Assembly (NCBI RefSeq): GCF_032854445.1
Contig: NC_088300.1
Span: 76,127,966 to 76,191,965 of the forward strand
Source: Liolophura sinensis
Lineage: Eukaryota > Mollusca > Polyplacophora > Chitonida > Chitonidae
DNA: 64,000 nucleotides
Reading direction: 5' to 3'
Shown here: positions 1 through 11,568 of the stretch, one piece after another
Numbering within the stretch: the stretch's first letter is position 1
How the letters are laid out: the number at the start of each line of letters is the position of its first letter
Position numbers and translations under genes: made by a program
Notes under the pieces: model-generated
Told to the model about the DNA's origin: nothing
Database searches by the model: none
The model's input: the letters and a program-made list of their open reading frames with translations, nothing else

Positions 1-789
1 TGTATCAGTTTGACAACTTAGTAAACGTTTGTTACAACAGATTGTATTGGTCTATATAAGATCTAACCTTATTACATTTTCACACTGTTTTCGAACGAAT
101 CTGTGGCTACATTGCAATATAAATGTGTTTGTCAACATTAAATACATGTGTTGGTTCACGTAGTACTGTGTTAACTGTTGTGTGCTAAACGGACATAGGC
201 GGGTAAATGCACCTTTTTCTGTCTTACGCCCGGTAACATTTAAATTGGGATCTCAAACTAAATCGGCACGTGCGAGAAATGTTTAAAAACATTTTTCTAC
301 TGCTTCTTTTTTAAATGACCTTAACACGACCGTGACATTCCCGCAGCGTCCGCGCGCGTGACATTGCTGATGCTGTTTCCGCATAGTACATACGACTAGC
401 CTACACATCGTGCTGTTTTGGTGGCCGTAACAACACATCAAGGTGTGAAACATTCATCCTGAACTGTTCAACTGAACTTCTATATAAAGTGTCAGTTTCA
501 CTAGCGTATTACAAATAAAACCAGCTCTTTATAGTATGTGGTTTTTTAAGGGCTTGTGGTCAGAGCCCCTCTGTGAACACATTCAACTACCCTCTTATTC
601 ACACTGGGGATCTCATTGATGCAGTATATGTCAACATTCATACAGACGGGGACGAAAGAAGAAAAATGGCAGAGATGACTAATGCGATCTAATCCCAGAA
701 TACCTGTAACCAATTATGACGAATAAATCTCTAATTTATTTCTATTTAATTCTTTAATAAGTTGACAAATCATGGGAATCTCCAGCAGC

Positions 790-960
790 CAGTGATAATC
801 TGGTACAAACAGTGATATTCTGGTACAAACAGTGATAATCTGCTACAAACAGTTATAAATCTGATACAGAGATAACACCATAGGAACAGTGATATTCTCA
901 TGCAGATAGTAATACTCTCATACAGTGATAACCTGATACAAACATTGATAAATCTGACAC
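790..960. repeat. Short degenerate tandem repeat, about 20-26 bp unit
   Basis: Repeated 'cagtgataatctggtacaaa'-like units. They share the 'gtgataatct' core with the larger array that begins near 1290, so both tracts probably descend from one ancestral minisatellite split by the SINE-like unit between them. Confidence 0.7.
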
Positions 961-984
961 AGAGAGCGGGTGTTGCGGTTGCAG

Positions 985-1275
985 ACGTTTGTTTTTTTAA
1001 CCGCTAGTACACCCGAAGTGCGGGTTCAAACTGGGGTTCAAAGATAGAAACATTTTTATTTGATTTCCCTCGTTCCCACTGCTCATTGCACAGTCTGACC
1101 GTCTTCGAAGGCCACTTGTCTTCCACCAATATTGTCTGCAGATTTCTGGCTTACAAGTTGGTCAGTAAATTGCCAAAGGTCTGTGGTTTACCCTGATTTC
1201 CTCCACCCATGAACGGACCGTCATCGTATACATTCTTGTGCATGACGTTCAACAACAAATAAATAAACAAATATT
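985..1275 (+). mobile_element. Diverged tRNA-derived SINE-like unit
   Basis: It has a B-box-like 'gggttcaaac', a body, and a 3' end reading 'attcttgtgcatgacgtt' followed by an AAATAAATAAA tail. This is the layout of the better preserved SINE copies elsewhere in the window, but the sequence is well diverged. It sits between two tracts of the same minisatellite, so it may have inserted into it. Confidence 0.45.
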
Positions 1276-1289
1276 ATACACGCATAGGT

Positions 1290-1880
1290 AATCTCAAATT
1301 GATAATGATAATCTCACATAGACAATGATAATTTCACACAGATAGTGATAATCTCATACAGACAATGATAATCTCACATAGACAATGATAATTTCACACA
1401 GATAGTGATAATCTCATACAGACAATGATAATCTCACATAGACAATGATAATTTCACACAGATAGTGATAATCTCATACAGACAATGATAATCTCACATA
1501 GACAATGATAATTTCACACAGACAATGATAATCTCACATAGACAATGATAATTTCACACAGATAGTGATAATCTCATACAGACAATGATAATCTGGAAAG
1601 CAAAACTAACACAGACTGTGGTGATCTGACACAGCCAGAGATAATCTGACAAAGACAGTGATGATCTCACACAGACTGTGGCAACCTAGCACATAGAGTG
1701 GTGGTCTAATCTGACACAGACAGAGATAATCTGATACAGTGATGATCTGACACAGACAATGGTGATCTGACAGAGATCATCTGAGAGATGATCTTATAAA
1801 GACAGCGATAATTAAGCACAGTCAGTGATAAAACGGCAAAACAGTGAAAACATTTGATAGTCTGATAAGGTCAATAATAA
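1290..1880. repeat. 20-bp minisatellite with 60-bp higher-order unit
   Basis: Three variants of a 20-bp monomer (gataatctcacatagacaat, gataatttcacacagatagt, gataatctcatacagacaat) alternate in fixed order and give a 60-bp repeat of several near-identical copies up to about 1600. After that the monomers decay and lose order until about 1880. Confidence 0.85.
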
Positions 1881-4859
1881 TCTGAAGCCGATAGTAACAC
1901 AACTTGTAAAACGCGTGTTTTATACACGTATGTAAATGTCAGGTCTATATTAAGAGGATACAGACAAGCTCAGCATTCTCTAGGGGCGCTCGGACGTCCA
2001 GGCTTGATGTTCCTTTGTGAGATATATAACATTAAATTCTACATATCCCTTTATGAAGATATATTTTATACCATTATGCAGTAAATTCTGTGTAAGTCTT
2101 TACCATTAATCAGTTCCTTATAGGGAAACGACCTAACAGCACGGTGATAAGAATTTTAAAGCATTCATCGACCCACAATCTTTGTCGCCCCTGTCACATG
2201 TGCACCTGTGTGTTTTCTATAACTCACCTTGCCGCCGTTTATGCTTATGCCTGTAAATTCGTGCTTGGAATTAACTCATATATGGCTGTAAACCTACAAT
2301 CTCCGCGAGGCCAGGGTTCAGATATTGATAGTACCTGGAACTAATATAATAGATTATAACAATGCCAGACAGTATACGCGTACACAGATATGTATGTCTG
2401 CTGCTTGCACCTTATTACATTCATATCCAGGAAAACTCAACGGAATTAACTTCTCGATGGCCTTTAGGAGTCCTGCTGCAAGACCGACTTACACGACAGT
2501 TATCATACTTGTTAAGTTGAAAAGATAGGACTAAATGAAGTAACGGAAAAAAGTGTTAAAGACATGCCTTAATGCAGTTTTAGGTATCGTAGTTAAAGGC
2601 ATAGGGGGCCCCCACTGCCTATAGTCTATTTATTTTAGCCAGTTGCCTATATTTAGCTATCTGTGAAATCAGCCATATTCGCTTTTCATTAGTGACACGT
2701 TTTCATACAAGCGGGCAATTATAAAGCACGGTGTTAACTTTGACAAATTAATAAATAAATATTCACGTATAACACAGACAGTTGTAATTAATTTCGTTTT
2801 GTTTTGCATCGTAAGTATATAGATATATGAAGAATGTTTGTTAAGGATTCCATATACTATATTTAACAGTAGCATGATGTTAGCAATATGGAACTACCTC
2901 TTTGATAAACACATCACACATTTTCCCAATACTGCAAAGTTCATTTTCATATTAAAGCTATAATTGTACGATTTTGTGTGACTGATAGCGTTTATCGATA
3001 TAGCTTTCCTTATTTCTAGGTAAGCAGTGAGTGGTGTACGGGGTTGTTTTTACAATAACAACACGGTTTCCAATCAGAGCTCTACTGATGTAGATCTACA
3101 TTTGTGTACTTTTTTTGGAAACCGTACCATTGAATATTTTACAGAAATATTCTCCTTCATTCACACTGGCGGCGAACTGCTGTTTAGTACCTTGTTACAC
3201 AACGGGTGAAGTACAATCACTTGACAGTGTGATATTTATTATCTTGTCACACAGCGGGTGACGCACAACCACTTTGCAGTGCAATATTTAGTATCTTGTC
3301 ACAAGTCGGTTGAGGTGTAACCATTTGCAGTCTTACGATGGATGAAGAAAAGCCACTTGGCGGTGTGGTATCTAGTGTCTTGTCACACAACGGTTCAAGT
3401 TCTTGATTTGAAGGGAGACCTTTACCTCAGGGTTGTATTATAAACCAATAGACTGACCACATCCTTCAGCTTGAACTGTATTCATGTAAAATTTCCATAC
3501 AAAATGACCTTGAAATAAACTAATTTTCATAATAATCTCGTGCAATTTCGGACTAGTTTACCCCGGTTAGAAATTGAGGTCGGAATATGGAAATGGTATA
3601 ACTACAGATAAAAATAATATCTATCCATTGGTCAATATTCTTGTAGACTACAACTGACCAAAGGTTGGGCAATTATTTGTGACCGTGAATTTAATTTGGA
3701 TTAATATGTTATATTTGCTACTGCAAGACACATACGCATGGTCTGCTTAACAAATTAGATTTGCCGGCACTCTCATGCACATGTCAACGCATATTAATTC
3801 ATGATAGCTTTACAATTTTAATAGTCCTAAAATATCACACTGGTCAGTGCCTGGACATCCTTGCCGGCTTATTTCAGCACGTCTGTCTTTCCATGACGTC
3901 AACGCTCTGACGTTAATCCAGATTCTCTTACAGTGCAACTTCGGTGTAAAGTCATGACGTAAAGGAAGATATTCAGTCCTCTGTCTGGGGAACACATTGA
4001 ATTTATAGACATTAAATTTATGCAAAAGAAATTTATTCAAACGCTTGATTACGTTTCCCTTTTTATCTTTTCAAAACAAAAAAATACATATACAGATAGC
4101 AATATGTTGTATATCAGTAAAATCAATTTGTATATTTGTTAAATGTTCGTATCAGAGGCATATTTAGTCTGCATGTCCATTAACAGGCCTGAGAAGAAAC
4201 CCTATTCTGTCCTAGTCTTTAAATTGAGACTAGCCGGCCATCTTGCAAAGCCCCCACCTGGACATCGATGGCATGTCTTCCTTGTAGACCGTGTTTGTGC
4301 CCACCAGGAAATCCGTGTTCTTTCATGGCTCAATACGGTTATAGAACTCTCCAAAACTGCATCAGATGAATAAGTTCTCGGCAATTCGTCTTTCTTCCCT
4401 GCATATAATAATTTAATAATATCACAGGCCTATAATGTCGCTTTTATGGTTTGCAATTATTGAAGTGTGATCTCTTTCGGGTTCATGCGTTTTAAGTGCT
4501 TATCACTGCTTGCTTGCAATATAACGCCAAAGAGGCGCTTAACAAAATAGTTCATACAAATATCCCATGACACAAGCCAATTTTTTCATGTCACCCCAAG
4601 CTACATGACAACACAGTTGCTAGCAAGTACGTCAGCAGTAGGTTACATCCGATGAACCCAGTTGCCAAAGTTCGCCCAACAAACATGATCGGAATAAATT
4701 GTCCGGTATAATAACATATTAGCCTCCTCTTCGTCAAAGTACAAAACAGACAAGTCTGCCTAACACACTACAAAAAGCTTTCCCCGTGATGTGATGCGCT
4801 TCGCTCAGACAGCACCGACACTAGCAAGAGGTAGGCTACACCATATAGGTAACAGCAGA

Positions 4860-7800
4860 ATGGAGCACAAAAAGTGGCTTTTGTGGAACCTTTTCGGTGC
4901 ATTGTTTACATTTTGCTTTGGATTGACGTCCGCGTTTGACGGTACATTACTTGACCGTCCAACGTTTCCATCACCAGATTCCAAATTGCTTCCACATACA
5001 GCAACTTCAGTGTCTGAAGTGAAATCGCTTCCGTATGCAGCAAATTCAGGATCAAACACCAAATTTAATTTTCAACAAGGAAGTCCAGAGTTAGACGCCA
5101 AAGTGGTAACATCAACAACGGATGCCGATTTAACTGTAGCATCTGTATCTGACGACGTCAATTTGCCAACTACTGAAGAAAAGCCCCACAATGGTTCGCG
5201 TTCTCGTACAGCACGTCATCATTTGATGCCTTGCAGCGACCAGAAGGAGATGGGAGTCCATTCCAGCGACCCATCTGTGACAGCATGCGGAGGTACTTCC
5301 GGCCATAGTTTTTCCGAGTGTCTGCACGAAAAGGTGAGCTGACAATAATATGGGTATGCATCGTAAGGTCAGATATGGTTTGGTAAGTGATAAAAACGGA
5401 GGACTAGCCCAACTGGAAACAAACGTTTATCAGACAAAAAACTTTACTTTACCTAATATTGAAATCCCCAAGTGTGAATTTCTGTGTACTAAGATATGCT
5501 TTTAACAACCTGATCAGGGTAGGCTGCCTGTCTCGCTGCTGGTAAACTCAAAACACATGGTTCCTGTTTCACACTTAATCTGTGGGACAAACGGTTCCTC
5601 CCAATATCACAAAATCACCAAGAAAAAGAAGAAAGTGGATATTTGTAAGAGTCGTTTCACAATTCTACTGTGTGATGCAGCTTATTAGCCCCAGCGCAGC
5701 CTTCTCCTGTCTGTTGCAGATTATTAGCCCCAGCTCACCCTTCTGCTGTATGTTGCAGTGTATTAGCCCCAGCTCACCATTCTTCTGTGTGTTACAGTGT
5801 ATTAGCCCCAGCTCACCATTCTACTGTGTGTTGCAGTGTAGTAGCCCGAGCCCACCATTCTATTGTGATGCAGTGCATTAAGAACAGCTCTCCATACTAC
5901 TGTTTGTTGCAATTTATTAGCCACAGCTCACCATACTACTGTTTGTTGCAGTGTTAACCCCAGCGCACCCTTCTGCTGTCTGTTACATTGTATTAGCCCC
6001 AGCTCACTATTATACTGTCTGTTGCAGTGTGTTAGCCTCAGTTCACCATTCTACTTTGTATTGCAGTGTGTTAGCCTCAGCTCACCATTCCACTGTGTGT
6101 TGGGTGCCTCCGTGGCTCAGTCGTTTAGCGCGCTTGCGCAGCGTAATGACCCAGAAGCCTCTCACCAATGCGGTCGCTGTGAGTTCAAGTCCAGCTCATG
6201 CTGGCTTCCTGTCCGGCCGTAAGTAGGAAGGTCTGCCAGCAACCTGCGGATGGTCGTGGGTTTCCCCCGGGCTCTGCCCTGTTTCCTCCCACCATAATGC
6301 TGGCCGGCGTCGTATAAGTGAAATATTCTTGAGTATGGCGTAAAAGACCAATCAAATAAATAAAATAAATAAATACTGTGTGTTGCAATTTATTAGCCAC
6401 AGCTCACCATTCTGCTGTCTGTTGCAGTGTATTAGCCCCAGCTCACCATTCTACTGTGTGTTGCAGGGCATTAGCCCCAATTCACCATTCTACTGTGTAT
6501 TGCAGTGTATTAGCCCCAGTTCACCATTCTGCTGTGTGTTGCAGTGTATTAGCCCCAGCTCACCATTCTGCTGTGTTGCAGTGTATTAGCCCCAGTTCAC
6601 CATTCTACTGTGTATTGCAGTGAATTAGCTCCAGGTCACCATTCGACTGTTTGTTGCAATTTATTAGCCACAGATCACCATTCTACTGGGTGTTGCAGTA
6701 CATTAGCCCCAGCTCACCATTCTACTGTCTGTTGCAGTTTTAGCCCCAGCTCACCATTCTACTGTCTGTTGCAGTGCATTAGCCCGGACAGTGTTCTGCA
6801 GTTTTACAACGTCACCGACGACGGCATTGATTCCATAGACAATTACCAACCAGATATTCCATACGATGTTTTACAACTCGTCCGTTACTTCTGTTTTCAC
6901 CAACCCCATGTGTCAACACCACTTCCGGCAGAGGATGGAGCAGCCACTAGGCACCGGAAGTCGACCCCAGCTGAAGGTAAGACGCCTCTCCAGTATCTAC
7001 TACACCAAGCGGTACATGGTCTTATTTGTTGGCCTATCCTTCAACCCGACTCTCTGTCTAAATTGAACTCTAAGATGCAAAGTTAGGGTCATTTTGGACA
7101 ATGGAGGAGTCTTGAAACACATTCGCTTATTAAGGCCTATTTTGCTGCACTGATTATCCTATACATCGTTCCCAGTTGACGTCTTCCTGATTAATAATAC
7201 CCTTCTTCCAGCCTGGGGATACGGTACTGGTTTCGTACTCGTCATCAACTGCATCTCCATGGTGGGCGCTGTCTTGGTACCAATAATGGACAAACCGTTC
7301 TACAAGAAAACTTTGATCATGATGGTAGCTTTGGGTGTAGGGGCTATGGCCGGGACCTCAATCTTTGTGCTCATTCCAGAGGTAAGAGACCTTGTGTGCA
7401 CAGCTTCTTAATATTCATGTCCTCTTGATTCTAGCTACATTGCTACCGAGTCTTGCTCGTGTTGTTCAGGATTGGTGCGTCATGTAATAAGACATAAATG
7501 TTTCAAACTTTTTAGATTGTGTTAACAGCCAAATTTTATGGCTCATTATATTCTCAACATTATTCTATATGTTCGTCAGTAGTTAGAACCATTGCACTTC
7601 TCAACTGCCGATAACTGTCTGCTCTTTTAGTTCGTATTTAACGCATTGTCGTCGTTGCTCTTGTAGTGTCCACTTTCTACGTTTTTGTCTATAATGGCAT
7701 ACATTTTTTATAATTTCATCATGACCCAGGCGTTTGATCTGATGAACATCGAAGAAACAGCGGGCAAGTACAAATGGAAGTCAGCCACTGTAATAGCTTC

Positions 7801-10603
7801 TCTCTTCGTGTTTTACGTGTGGGAACAAGTCATGCGTTTACAGGCCGAGTGGAGAAAGGTACCACCGTTGTACAGGTCTCTTATGTGATTAACGTTTTAA
7901 CTGCACTTAATGTACGATTATTTCACTTCGTATAATGGCTACCATCTTTTTGTTGACAAAACCGACTCGGGTGATAACGCCCTATATGATGCATACGGCT
8001 TGAGCTGAATTCAATCACACACACACAATGATTAAAAGTTATCGGCATTACTACAGGAGAATGTTAGCAAAGCTCCGTCCACATGAACTGATAAGTGCAA
8101 AGTACTTGTCGGAACGAGTTCTTTACAAATCATAAGTATATGAGTAAACCAGTATTTTCCCATGCAGTACTTCTTTTAGATTTGATGACAATATAACGGT
8201 GTTTTCCTCCAAGTTCATGGTACGGCTAGCGTATTGTTACTTCAGCTTTTTTTCTATTTTTGAAACCTTTTAAATAACACAATTTCCAACACGACCACTT
8301 TGAGTTTACATGGCTGGTTTAAAATGTTAAGCCACTGGAACATCTTTTCTCGCGCATTGGCGACTCCGATTGTATCCAGATTTACCGCTGTTTTTAACCA
8401 ATACAGGAGTCTAAACGTTAAGTACCACACGTTATTTAAAAACCTAAAGTAATGAATAAACAACATACTGCACAGCTTTTTTCTGAATAATTTTAGGCGA
8501 AAAAGGTTCCCAGTTCAACAGTGCTTTAACTTTGAAGACAACAACTAAGTCTGTTAAAAAAAAATGTTCCCCGGATGTTAGATGGTGTGAAAGTTTAATG
8601 TCGCCGATCGTTTGATTGCTATTCATGTAAAAAAAAATGAGTAACACACAGAGGTATAGAGTTTGGCTTTTCTTTTGTGGCTTAGCAAAAGCTCGAGAAA
8701 AACAGTAAGCAAAAGAAGATCGCTGAGGAACAAGAAATGCTGGAGGTAGGAAATGACAAACCCTCTCCGGAGAAGCCGGGTCTGGATGAGGTGGTCGTGG
8801 AATCCCTGCAGACTGGACACGGTCACTCACACGGACTATCACCCGATGGTCAGGTGGCTACAGTCGCCTGGATTGTCCTCATCGCTGACGGGATACATAA
8901 GTTTGTGGATGGCTTGTCCATCGGAGCCAGCTTCGCCAACAGCGTAGTTACTGGCATCAGTGTGTCCGTGGCGATTCTCTGCGAGGAACTGCCTCATGAA
9001 CTAGGTCAGTGGGGAGAAATTACGTCAGCGGCGACATGGAATGACTAGCCCATTTTCCATGCATCATCGGTTTTACAAATATATGTCCCAGTTTTAGGTG
9101 GTATGATCCTAACACTTATACATGTCTCCTTTTCTGCACCCTATCATTCCGAGATCCCATTTTTATACCTGATGAGTGGATGTCTCACAAAGAACCATTG
9201 CATTATAAGCTGAATAAAGTTGTCTCCACTGCCACCGGCCCTTGACCCATGTATAGTCCTTCCATGTTGGTTCAGGTGTGGTCTTACGTTTGGATGTTAT
9301 CCGAAAGGCAATGACTTTAACCAGACAGGTTGTCAAGTATTTGGCGAAAGCCAGTGGCTTTTTAGTTGGGTAGATTCACAGTTATTGGACGAGGGACAAC
9401 GCATGTCTATAACTATGAGAATCCGCTTTCGTTCCCAATAAACGGCGACCCTAATCGATATCTTGTGATATATTCTTTAGTTCGGCTTAAACCCATACTC
9501 GGCAAAATAGATGAAACTGTGTTACTTAGTTCAGTTTTTAAGGTTGCGACACACTTTTCAGTGGCTTATATAAAGAAATGCAAAGCCCCCAAAAAGTTGT
9601 CAGTATGTGAGATTATTCTTGTTAGTGGTTTAGGGTATTCTATAAGCGTCATATCGTGAAAGCGAAATCCATTTTGGTGTTCATTCTTATCACAGGCGAC
9701 ATCGCCATTTTGGTACACTCGGGAATGAAGATGAAGAAGGCGTTGCTGTACAACTTACTGGTTAGTCTGCCCTGCCTGGCTGGACTTGCTGTGGGTATTC
9801 TCCTGTCGGAAGCCACGGCCGCTGATAAGTGGATATTCTCCGTCGCTGGCGGCGTCTTCATGTACATCGCACTGGTGGATATGGTAAGCCTACGAAACAT
9901 CGCCTTAGGTATGCCCATCTTTGGAGTTTACGACTTTAGAGATACAATCTCTACGCATGCGTACTTTAAAGATTAAACTCCGGGGGACGACCACCGATGA
10001 AATATCCATGCAGATCCAATCCCCTAGGTTGCTAAGTTAACATGCGCTTAGGTATAAAATAGTAATACAGACGAATAAACCTTGTCTAACTTTACGACAA
10101 AGTATTTTTCCCCACCTGACCGGCATAAAGATTTGTTTATTTATTTGGTCTGTGTTTTACGCCGTACTCAAAAATACTTCACTTATACGACGGCGGCCAG
10201 CATTATGGTGAAAAGAAAGCCCGGGGGAAACCCAGCATGTGCTGGGCTTGAACTCGCAGCGACCGTATTGGCGGGAGGCTTCTCGGTCATTGTGGACAGG
10301 CATAAAGAGGCCAGAATGTAGAATCAACTCTGGTTAATGTCTTCGCGACAGAAGACTTAACATAAACCCTTTGACCGAAAACGCTTGGTTGTGTGCGTTG
10401 TTGATAAACAGACGGGCAAAGCAGGCCTACTTATGTTACGTTTCATTTTTTTCTCTCATCTACAGCTTCCAGAAATTCGAACAGCGGACGAAAGAGATCC
10501 AGCGTACAGCTCGATCCGATCCAAAGTGACGCTGGCGGCATTACAAGATGTGGGTCTCCTGCTGGGATTCCTGATTATACTGATTCTAGTAACAGTCTTC
10601 TAG
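4860..10603 (+). CDS. ZIP family metal-ion transporter, SLC39A8/SLC39A14-like (7 exons)
   Basis: Coding exons: 4860-5333, 6775-6976, 7212-7381, 7730-7858, 8686-9004, 9696-9883, 10466-10603. All have GT-AG junctions, phases match, and the total is 539 aa. The ATG at 4860 has a strong Kozak context (A at -3, G at +4) and opens a signal peptide (MEHKKWLLWNLFGALF...TSA); the in-frame ATG at 4794 lies before it and would bury the signal. A Cys-containing ectodomain follows, then WGYG at TM1 (residues 227-230), IPEAF after TM2, a short HGHSHG loop (370-375), TM4 with HKFVDG (396-401), TM5 with EELPHELGD (425-433), LPEI after TM7 and a terminal TM8. Glutamate at the first position of the HEXPHE motif is the hallmark of ZIP8 and ZIP14, which import Zn, Fe and Mn across the plasma or endosomal membrane. 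Oddities: Asn-to-Lys in HNxxDG, and a minisatellite covering the exon 2 acceptor. Orthology to ZIP8 versus ZIP14 is not resolved. Confidence 0.93.
5690..6774. repeat. 39-bp minisatellite carrying copies of a 3' splice site (ZIP intron 1)
   Basis: About 20 copies of a 39-bp unit containing 'ttgcagtgtattagcccc'. The last copy runs directly into exon 2, whose acceptor and first bases read 'ttgcag|tgcattagccc'. Each unit therefore carries a copy of the intron end and about ten exonic bases. The array is interrupted at 6103-6374 by a SINE. The final unit is two bases short (37 bp), so the more distal acceptors are out of frame with exon 2. Confidence 0.9.
6103..6374 (+). mobile_element. tRNA-derived SINE (family A), full length, with target duplication
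   Basis: The head resembles a tRNA gene (A box 'gtggctcagtcgtttagcgc', B box 'gagttcaagtcc'). The body has the conserved 'gaaatattcttgagtatggcgtaaaa' end and the tail is AAATAAAT. The flanking array sequence 'actgtgtgttg' is present on both sides (6092-6102 and 6375-6385), which fits an 11-bp target-site duplication made on insertion into the minisatellite. Confidence 0.85.
10129..10330 (-). mobile_element. SINE family A, truncated, in ZIP intron 6
   Basis: Reverse-orientation copy that begins with the A/T-rich tail and 'gtgttttacgccgtactcaaaaatacttcacttatacgacggc'-type sequence. It has an internal deletion in the body and a partial head ('gcagcgaccgtattggcgggaggc'). Confidence 0.8.
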
Positions 10604-11325
10604 TTAGCGAAAAGTCAGTGGTGAAACCATTGCACGATTACCGTGAGGCAATTTATCATCATCTTATACGAGTAATGCTGATGTGAGAGTGTTAAATCAT
10701 GAGAGGAAGACGGACTTTACATGGTTTCTTACTATGACAGGCGTTTCGAGTGTACCCCCCGTACACGTTCGCGTATGCTTACCACTGCCATCACATGCAC
10801 GGCTACAGGTAAGCGTCGTTAAAACTTTAATTCGTCAAGAGATTTAGACAAAGCTGACAAAATGACCAAGGCAGACCAAGAAGACACGGACGATGAACAT
10901 CACTTCTGATATCTGGAGTGCTTATCCAGTTGAATCAGCGAGGCCCAAAAGCGACATTTTTAGAAAGTGTGTTGCGGTAATTGACTCCATGTATTACATC
11001 AGTTTGAACGTTTTTATGTTTGAGCGATTTTATGAACATTCTTTTCATCTCTACGGACACTGAAGTTTTACAGTCCCATACTTGTGATCAGGATAGCCCA
11101 TGCTTGTTCATTGGAAACGTCACAAATCATCAAAAATTACAAGTTGTAATAATGTGATCTGTAATGTGATCTGTAATGTAAGAAACATTAGGTCGGCGAA
11201 AAGACAGAACTTAATGCCTGTATTCAGTTTGACGTGCGCCAGACAACGGTGCAGTATGCATTCAAAGCACATGTAGTTTCTTGTCCATCCATCAGGAAAC
11301 GGTTCACGGTATTGGTGAAGTTGTA

Positions 11326-11331
11326 AATAAA
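11326..11331 (+). terminator. Putative poly(A) signal of the ZIP gene
   Basis: Canonical AATAAA ('gttgtaaataaaactttg') about 720 bases after the ZIP stop codon, with a T/GT-rich stretch shortly downstream ('tttctgttgg'). It is the first canonical hexamer I see after the stop. Confidence 0.5.
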
Positions 11332-11531
11332 ACTTTGAATTTCTGTTGGAATCAATGATTGTAGCTTAACGCCACTACTGTAGCAACTATCTGTGTAACA
11401 CTCATAAACTGAAATACGTACGATTTAAAATCACTTTATTGATATCAAAACTTGTTCATTAAATCACGAAGTATTCACGTTGTTCTTAATGTGCGTTATT
11501 TATGTACGTTTTCAAGATTTAACTTGTACAA

Positions 11532-11568
11532 TGATTGGATGGCCTAGCACAACTAGGCCATCCAATCA
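11532..11568. repeat. Perfect 16-bp inverted repeat (hairpin)
   Basis: Left arm tgattggatggcctag at 11532-11547, five-base loop cacaa, and an exact reverse-complement right arm at 11553-11568. It lies about 200 bases past the probable poly(A) signal of the ZIP gene. There is no T-run after it, and it is not part of a recognised element. Confidence 0.9.

Larger units (their letters stand above)
1..4859. other. Upstream region of the ZIP gene, no gene recognised
   Basis: AT-rich, with stop codons in all frames and only short open frames of under 80 codons, none resembling a known protein. It holds two tandem-repeat tracts (about 790-960 and 1290-1880), a diverged SINE-like unit (about 985-1275) and a degenerate repeat of roughly 57 bp at about 3184-3410 built around a 'cttgtcacac' core. 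The last few hundred bases should contain the promoter and 5'UTR of the ZIP gene. I see no convincing TATA box or metal-response element (TGCRCNC) there. Confidence 0.6.

Noticed and set aside
4791-4859. Upstream start for the ZIP protein
   Set aside because: The in-frame ATG at 4794 would place 22 residues before a textbook signal peptide; the ATG at 4860 has the better context.
5582-6623. Cys/Ser/Pro repeat 'protein' upstream of ZIP exon 2
   Set aside because: Translation of the 39-bp minisatellite. The SINE interruption and the short last unit break the frame into exon 2, so it is unlikely to be part of the transporter.
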